The notes beneath the pieces are model-generated. The model was not told the origin of the DNA. It made no database searches and worked only from the letters and a program-made list of their open reading frames with translations. Source: Candidatus Woesebacteria bacterium GW2011_GWB1_39_10 (GTDB lineage: Bacteria > Patescibacteriota > Microgenomatia > UBA8517). Taken from it: a stretch of DNA of 32,775 bases. This document shows positions 29,405 through 32,775 of this stretch, one piece after another (within the stretch, counting starts at the first letter, position 1; the number at the start of each line of letters is the position of its first letter). The DNA is taken from contig LBVU01000004.1 of the NCBI GenBank assembly GCA_000993205.1, forward strand, positions 91,338 through 124,112, written 5' to 3'. Both the position numbers and the translations under genes were made by a program.

Positions 29405-30055
29405 TCACACTGCGCCAACTCCGGTTATCATTGCAAAAGGGGTTCTAAAAATAATAAATAAATCCGTTAGCAACGATTTTCTACAGGCGTAGTCTGCATC
29501 CATCCTTATTCTTTTATCAAAATTAATATTGCTTCGCCCTGTAACTTGCCAGTATCCGGTAATCCCAGGCTTCACAGTTTGGGTTTCCTTTACATACTTT
29601 TCGGTCCCTTTGTACCTTTTTTGCTGTTCAAATATCTCGTCCGCGTGATATGGCCTTGGTCCTACGATACTCATTTCTCCTCTTAAAACATTAAAAAGCT
29701 GTGGCATTTCGTCTATTGAATACTTTCTTATAAATTTCCCGAATTTGCTGACTCTTGGGTCATTGTGCAGTTTAAAGTTCGATCTTTTCCATTCTATATA
29801 GAGTTTCTTGAACCTGGGGTCTTTAGTAATAAGATAGTCAGAATTGACCGGCATTGAACGGAATTTATATAAACGAAAAATCTTACCATTCTTACCTATC
29901 CTCTTCATATGTTTATTTGCTTTTTCAACAAGAGCGGGCCCTGGGGAAGATATCCAAATGACCATTGCAGTAAAAAACATTATCGGTGAAAAAAGAGTAA
30001 TCAAAAAAATGGACATTGATATGTCCATTAATCTTTTTACAGAATTGTAATACAT
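29405..30055 (-). CDS. Polyprenyl-phosphate sugar-1-phosphate transferase (WcaJ/PssY type)
   Basis: This membrane enzyme starts glycan assembly by moving a sugar-1-phosphate from a UDP-sugar to undecaprenyl phosphate. The 216 residues have an N-terminal membrane segment (about 12-34), SPGPALVEK, the KIFRLYKFRSM motif, RKYSIDEMPQLFNVLRGEM (about 115-133) with the catalytic Asp-Glu, SIVGPRPYH, KPGITGYWQVTGRSNI and RMDADYA. Length fits the monotopic (small) PGT class. It sits between the mannose-1-P guanylyltransferase (12 bp away) and the DUF4012 gene (36 bp). The sugar it transfers cannot be predicted with confidence. Confidence 0.94.
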   Translation of the reverse strand: MYYNSVKRLMDISMSIFLITLFSPIMFFTAMVIWISSPGPALVEKANKHMKRIGKNGKIFRLYKFRSMPVNSDYLITKDPRFKKLYIEWKRSNFKLHNDPRVSKFGKFIRKYSIDEMPQLFNVLRGEMSIVGPRPYHADEIFEQQKRYKGTEKYVKETQTVKPGITGYWQVTGRSNINFDKRIRMDADYACRKSLLTDLFIIFRTPFAMITGVGAV

Positions 30056-30067
30056 AACAGGATTATA

Positions 30068-31159
30068 TTAGAGCAGCTCCGTTCTATTTTCCGCCTTCAA
30101 TTTCTCAACCACCTTTTTTACATCTTGGGCATGGCTTTTGGACATAACCAAAAGAGCCTCTTTGGTATCAACTATTACAACATTGTCTACATCTATTACT
30201 GCTATAAGACGACCGTCCGTCTGAATTAAGGCGTCAGTCGTATCAATATTTATAACTTCTCCTCCTTTTTCATCTCCGGAAATAATCACATTGCCACCAT
30301 TGTCTTTTGGAAGATTTTTCCAAACTTCATTCCAATCTCCAATGTCTGTCCAATTATAGTCAGCAAGTATCATAAAAAAGTTAGCTGTTTTCTCGGAAAT
30401 TGCATAGTCTACAGATATTTTCTCAAACTTGGAGTATTCTTTTGCCAACACATCTTTTTCATCAGGTTTTTCAAAATGCTCTTTTATGGTCATCATTCCA
30501 CTAAATAACCCTGGAGCGTGAATCTCGACCTCTTTCAAAAATGTGTCGGCACGCCAAACATAATGATTGGCATTCCAAAAATATTCACCAGAGTCAGTAT
30601 ATTTTTTGGCTAGTTCTAAAGGTGGTTTTTCAACATGTTCGTCCCTTTTAAAAACATACCGATCCTCTGAAACGGCCACTTTTTCACCCTTTTTAAGATG
30701 TCCAAGGCCGGTGTGTGGATAAAGTGGCTTGATACCAATGGCCATTAGACAATTATTTTCGTATGAATATTTACTCGCAGCGAACATCGTATTTTCATAA
30801 TTTAACTGCGGCGTAACAAAGTGATCTGAGGCTGCGTTAATGATGACAGCGTTAGGATCCTTATTCAAAATGTAAATAGCACCTAACGCGTGCGCTGCGG
30901 CACTGTCTTTTCGTTCAGGCTCAACGATTATATTTTCAATTAGAACTTTTGGTAAAAGCTTTTTTATCTCGTCTCCATACGCTTTGGTGGTGGTAACAAC
31001 ATATATTTTTTCCCAAGGAAGCATTTTACTTAATCTTTCACCGGTAATCTCCACCAATGTTTTTCCGCCAAATAGCTTCAGAAACTGTTTGGGGGATTTT
31101 TCTAGCGATCTCGGCCAAAGACGTGTTCCTCCACCTCCTGCGAGAATCAAGGCATACAA
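30068..31159 (-). CDS. manC: Mannose-1-phosphate guanylyltransferase
   Basis: ManC makes GDP-mannose from GTP and mannose-1-phosphate, a donor for mannose- and fucose-containing glycans. Motifs are YALILAGGGGTRLWPRS at the N-terminus, KSPKQFLKLFGG, IIVEPERKDSAAAHALGAIY, INAASDHFV, GIKPLYPHTGLGHLKKG, VEKPP, YFWNANHYVWRADTFL, SVDYAISEK and DYNWTDIGDWNEVW. The C-terminal PMI domain of bifunctional forms is absent. The start is uncertain. ATGs at 31240 and 31222 overlap the upstream GT4 gene by 74 or 56 bp and add residues unlike the family. A TTG at 31159, 4 nt after AAGGA and directly before YALILAGG, fits better and is used here. Confidence 0.93.
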   Translation of the reverse strand: MYALILAGGGGTRLWPRSLEKSPKQFLKLFGGKTLVEITGERLSKMLPWEKIYVVTTTKAYGDEIKKLLPKVLIENIIVEPERKDSAAAHALGAIYILNKDPNAVIINAASDHFVTPQLNYENTMFAASKYSYENNCLMAIGIKPLYPHTGLGHLKKGEKVAVSEDRYVFKRDEHVEKPPLELAKKYTDSGEYFWNANHYVWRADTFLKEVEIHAPGLFSGMMTIKEHFEKPDEKDVLAKEYSKFEKISVDYAISEKTANFFMILADYNWTDIGDWNEVWKNLPKDNGGNVIISGDEKGGEVINIDTTDALIQTDGRLIAVIDVDNVVIVDTKEALLVMSKSHAQDVKKVVEKLKAENRTELL

Positions 31160-31166
31160 ATGATCC

Positions 31167-32270
31167 TTATATGAGCCTGAGGAATCTTTCTTGGAAGTTC
31201 CGTTTAGAGAATCTTTTTGCATTCGTATGTAGATTATCAACTAAAAACTCCATTTTTTCAAATCTCTTTACTGCCTTCGTCAAACTTTCAGAGTTTTGTT
31301 CATCAAAGAATATACCTGTTTTATCGGGAATGACAGTATCAATTGCTCCCCCTTTTTTATAAGCAATTACAGGAACACCCATCGACTGTGCTTCAATTGC
31401 CACAATTCCAAAGTCTTCTTCTTGCGGCATTATAAAGGCTTTTGCGCCGGAATAGTACTGGACCAATTCTTTTTCCGATACCTCCCCGACAAATTTGATA
31501 TTGTTTTTAGCTTTTCTCTTTAGTTGTCTTTCATCTCTTCCCGTACCAACGATTATCAGAGGATATCCTAGTTTGTTAAACGCCTCGATAGCCAAATCAA
31601 CCCTCTTATATCCGACAAGTCTTGAAACAATCAAGAAATATTTTCGTTCGACCACTTCATTACTATATAGTAATGAAGTATTTACAGGAGGAAATATTAT
31701 TTCAGAATCTCTACGGTAATACTTTTTAATTCTTTTTTGAACTTCACCGGAAATGGCAATTAAAACATCCGGTCGCTTTGATGCAACTAGATCCCACTTT
31801 CTGAGGAAAAACACAAACGGTCTTGAAATAGTCCAAAAAAAAGGAAAAAATTTAAATACGGGCGGAGGATTCTTGAAGTAACTATCATGCGAACTCCAAA
31901 GATAGCGTGTTGGTGTCAGACAATAACATAGATGAAGTGTTTTTGGTCCTGTCTTAATTCCTTTTGCGGCCTCAGAAGTTACACTCATAACCACGTCGTA
32001 TTCGTCAAAATTAAACGATTCAAAAGCCAGAGGCATTAACCAACCAAAAAGTTCGTGCGTTAATTTAATAAAAGGAACTTTTTGCAAAAACGAGGTTACG
32101 ACCTTTGGAAAGACTTTTGCCCACTTGGCTTTCTTTTTATCATAAACCGAAGTATAGAGAGGTGCGTCCGGGAAAATTTCGTGAAGGGCAAGAAGAACGC
32201 GTTCAGCGCCCCCCCATTTATTTACTCTGTCGTATATTATCACTACTCTCTTTTTTGATTGCTTCTTCAT
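31167..32270 (-). CDS. GT4-family glycosyltransferase
   Basis: This enzyme transfers a sugar from a nucleotide-sugar donor, probably GDP-mannose given its manC neighbour, to a growing lipid-linked glycan. The 367 residues show a GT-B fold: VVIIYDRVNKWGGAERVLL at the N-terminus, HLCYCLTPTRYLWSSHDSYF in the middle, then the C-terminal domain FLIVSRLVGYKRVDLAIEAF, IIVGTGRDERQLK and the donor motif EEDFGIVAIEAQSMGVPVIA with its two Glu. Residues TSLLYSNEV, between the two domains, are encoded by a 26-bp palindrome (31654-31679). The frame extends upstream to 32378 but those residues are not family-like; the ATG at 32270 is chosen, overlapping the previous gene by 53 bp. A GTG at 32243 is also possible. 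Confidence 0.92.
   Translation of the reverse strand: MKKQSKKRVVIIYDRVNKWGGAERVLLALHEIFPDAPLYTSVYDKKKAKWAKVFPKVVTSFLQKVPFIKLTHELFGWLMPLAFESFNFDEYDVVMSVTSEAAKGIKTGPKTLHLCYCLTPTRYLWSSHDSYFKNPPPVFKFFPFFWTISRPFVFFLRKWDLVASKRPDVLIAISGEVQKRIKKYYRRDSEIIFPPVNTSLLYSNEVVERKYFLIVSRLVGYKRVDLAIEAFNKLGYPLIIVGTGRDERQLKRKAKNNIKFVGEVSEKELVQYYSGAKAFIMPQEEDFGIVAIEAQSMGVPVIAYKKGGAIDTVIPDKTGIFFDEQNSESLTKAVKRFEKMEFLVDNLHTNAKRFSKRNFQERFLRLI
31654..31679. repeat. Perfect 26-bp palindrome inside a glycosyltransferase gene
   Basis: The half-site is ACTTCATTACTAT, followed directly by its reverse complement. It shares 24 of 26 bases with the core of the intergenic palindrome at 4551-4582; the two differing positions are symmetric (A:T swapped to T:A), so both stay perfect. 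It is in frame and encodes TSLLYSNEV in the interdomain region. Confidence 0.88.
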
Positions 32271-32775
32271 AAATTTCCAGGGCTTCTTTGGCCATTTTAA
32301 CCCAAGAATAGCGTTTTGAAAACTTTTGGCCCTCCTCAATACGCCTTCTGCGTTCCTGAGTGTCCATCTCCAATGCATTCTTCATCGCCTTTTCAATTGA
32401 AGAAATGTCCAGTGGATTAAAATAAATTGCATTTTTACCATAAATTTCTCTGAAGACCGGAATTTGAGAGGCCAAAAGAAGTGTCCCTGAACTAATTGCC
32501 TCAAGCCCGGGAAGACCGAACCCCTCCGAAAGTGACGGAAAAACAAACGCAATTGAATTTTTGAATAAGCCTCCTAGTTTCTCATCAGAAACAAAACCCA
32601 GAAGTTTTACAAACTGGCTGGCACCAAATTTATCTATCACTTCTTCCAATCTGCTGATAAAAACGTCCCTGGCCGAAGCAATTAACAACATCATTTTCTT
32701 GTCTGAATTTTTGTTAAGTAATACTGTCGTTTCTACTAAACGATCAAGGTTTTTATGCGGATAAGCATTTCCAAC
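32218..32775 (-). CDS. GT4-family glycosyltransferase (5' part beyond window)
   Basis: The frame is open from the right window edge to a stop at 32218, giving 185 residues, the C-terminal GT-B domain. It opens with VGNAYPHKNLDRLVE, the start of the donor-binding domain in GT4 enzymes, then VKLLGFVSDEKLGGLFKNS, FVFPSLSEGFGLPGLEAISSG (the E-x7-E donor motif) and PVFREIYGKNAIYFNPLD. The C-terminal helix SKRYSWVKMAKEALEIYEEA is typical. It overlaps the next GT4 gene by 53 bp and is the first visible gene of the glycan set. The acceptor-binding half and the start lie outside the window. Confidence 0.93.
   Translation of the reverse strand, partial: VGNAYPHKNLDRLVETTVLLNKNSDKKMMLLIASARDVFISRLEEVIDKFGASQFVKLLGFVSDEKLGGLFKNSIAFVFPSLSEGFGLPGLEAISSGTLLLASQIPVFREIYGKNAIYFNPLDISSIEKAMKNALEMDTQERRRRIEEGQKFSKRYSWVKMAKEALEIYEEAIKKESSDNIRQSK

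Noticed and set aside
32271-32378. N-terminal extension of the second GT4 protein
   Set aside because: The residues come from DNA encoding the conserved end of the upstream GT4 in another frame and are not family-like.
1-32775. UGA recoding as in Gracilibacteria or Absconditabacteria
   Set aside because: TGA ends murI, the exonuclease, ftsI and the transposase at the expected places, and no conserved protein is read through a TGA.

Overview
The window is an AT-rich, tightly packed bacterial chromosome segment that reads like a Candidate Phyla Radiation (Patescibacteria) genome, most likely of the Microgenomates side. This is inferred from several traits seen together: a DUF4012 protein, a short RecO, a MurF without its usual N-terminal domain, Mur enzyme fusions, small repeat insertions inside conserved genes, and very short intergenic gaps. 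TGA is used as a normal stop (murI, the REP-type transposase), which argues against the UGA-recoding Gracilibacteria and Absconditabacteria. The lineage call is an inference. No marker gene such as 16S rRNA is present.

Region 1 (1-16320, all minus strand, transcribed from right to left) is a division and cell wall (dcw) cluster. The order is mraZ, rsmH, ftsL-like, ftsI, murA, yvcK, glmS, murE-glmU(N), murC-murB, murD, murI, ddl, murF, mraY (cut by the left window edge). It is an almost complete route from fructose-6-phosphate to lipid I. GlmS makes GlcN-6-P and the GlmU uridyltransferase domain makes UDP-GlcNAc. MurA and MurB make UDP-MurNAc. MurC, D, E and F add the peptide, with D-Glu from MurI and D-Ala-D-Ala from Ddl. 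MraY loads the product onto the lipid carrier and FtsI crosslinks it at the septum. GlmM, a GlcN-1-P acetyltransferase, alanine racemase, MurG, FtsW and FtsZ are not in the window.

Region 2 (16321-20781) holds the mraZ promoter and leader, a membrane-anchored protein of unknown function, a REP-associated tyrosine transposase between two identical hairpins, glycyl-tRNA synthetase, TspO, and a divergent LytR-CpsA-Psr protein that probably attaches glycopolymers to the wall.

Region 3 (20772-25121) is more accessory. It has an iron-sulphur RecB-type nuclease with a small partner ORF, a four-helix membrane protein, a small Cys-containing protein, a DEDDy exonuclease, a Bro-N/DinD-like protein, and a decayed D-2-hydroxyacid dehydrogenase.

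Region 4 (25289-32775, minus strand) has a ZnuBC-type metal ABC transporter, recO, a DUF4012 protein, and an exopolysaccharide set (polyprenyl-phosphate sugar transferase, mannose-1-phosphate guanylyltransferase, two GT4 glycosyltransferases, the last cut by the right edge).

No gene-free stretch exceeds 300 bases. The longest are 16321-16489 (mraZ promoter, leader hairpin and repeats), 25122-25288 (inverted repeats) and 17150-17264 (transposase-associated hairpins). I saw no tRNA, rRNA or CRISPR array.

No wholly new multi-gene system is evident. The most unusual signals are: (i) short repeats of several families inserted in frame within essential genes, including a palindrome pair with a compensatory change; (ii) -10 boxes sitting 6-10 nt before many start codons, suggesting leaderless mRNAs; (iii) the MurE-GlmU(N) and MurC-MurB fusions; (iv) a MurA with Asp in place of the fosfomycin-target Cys.
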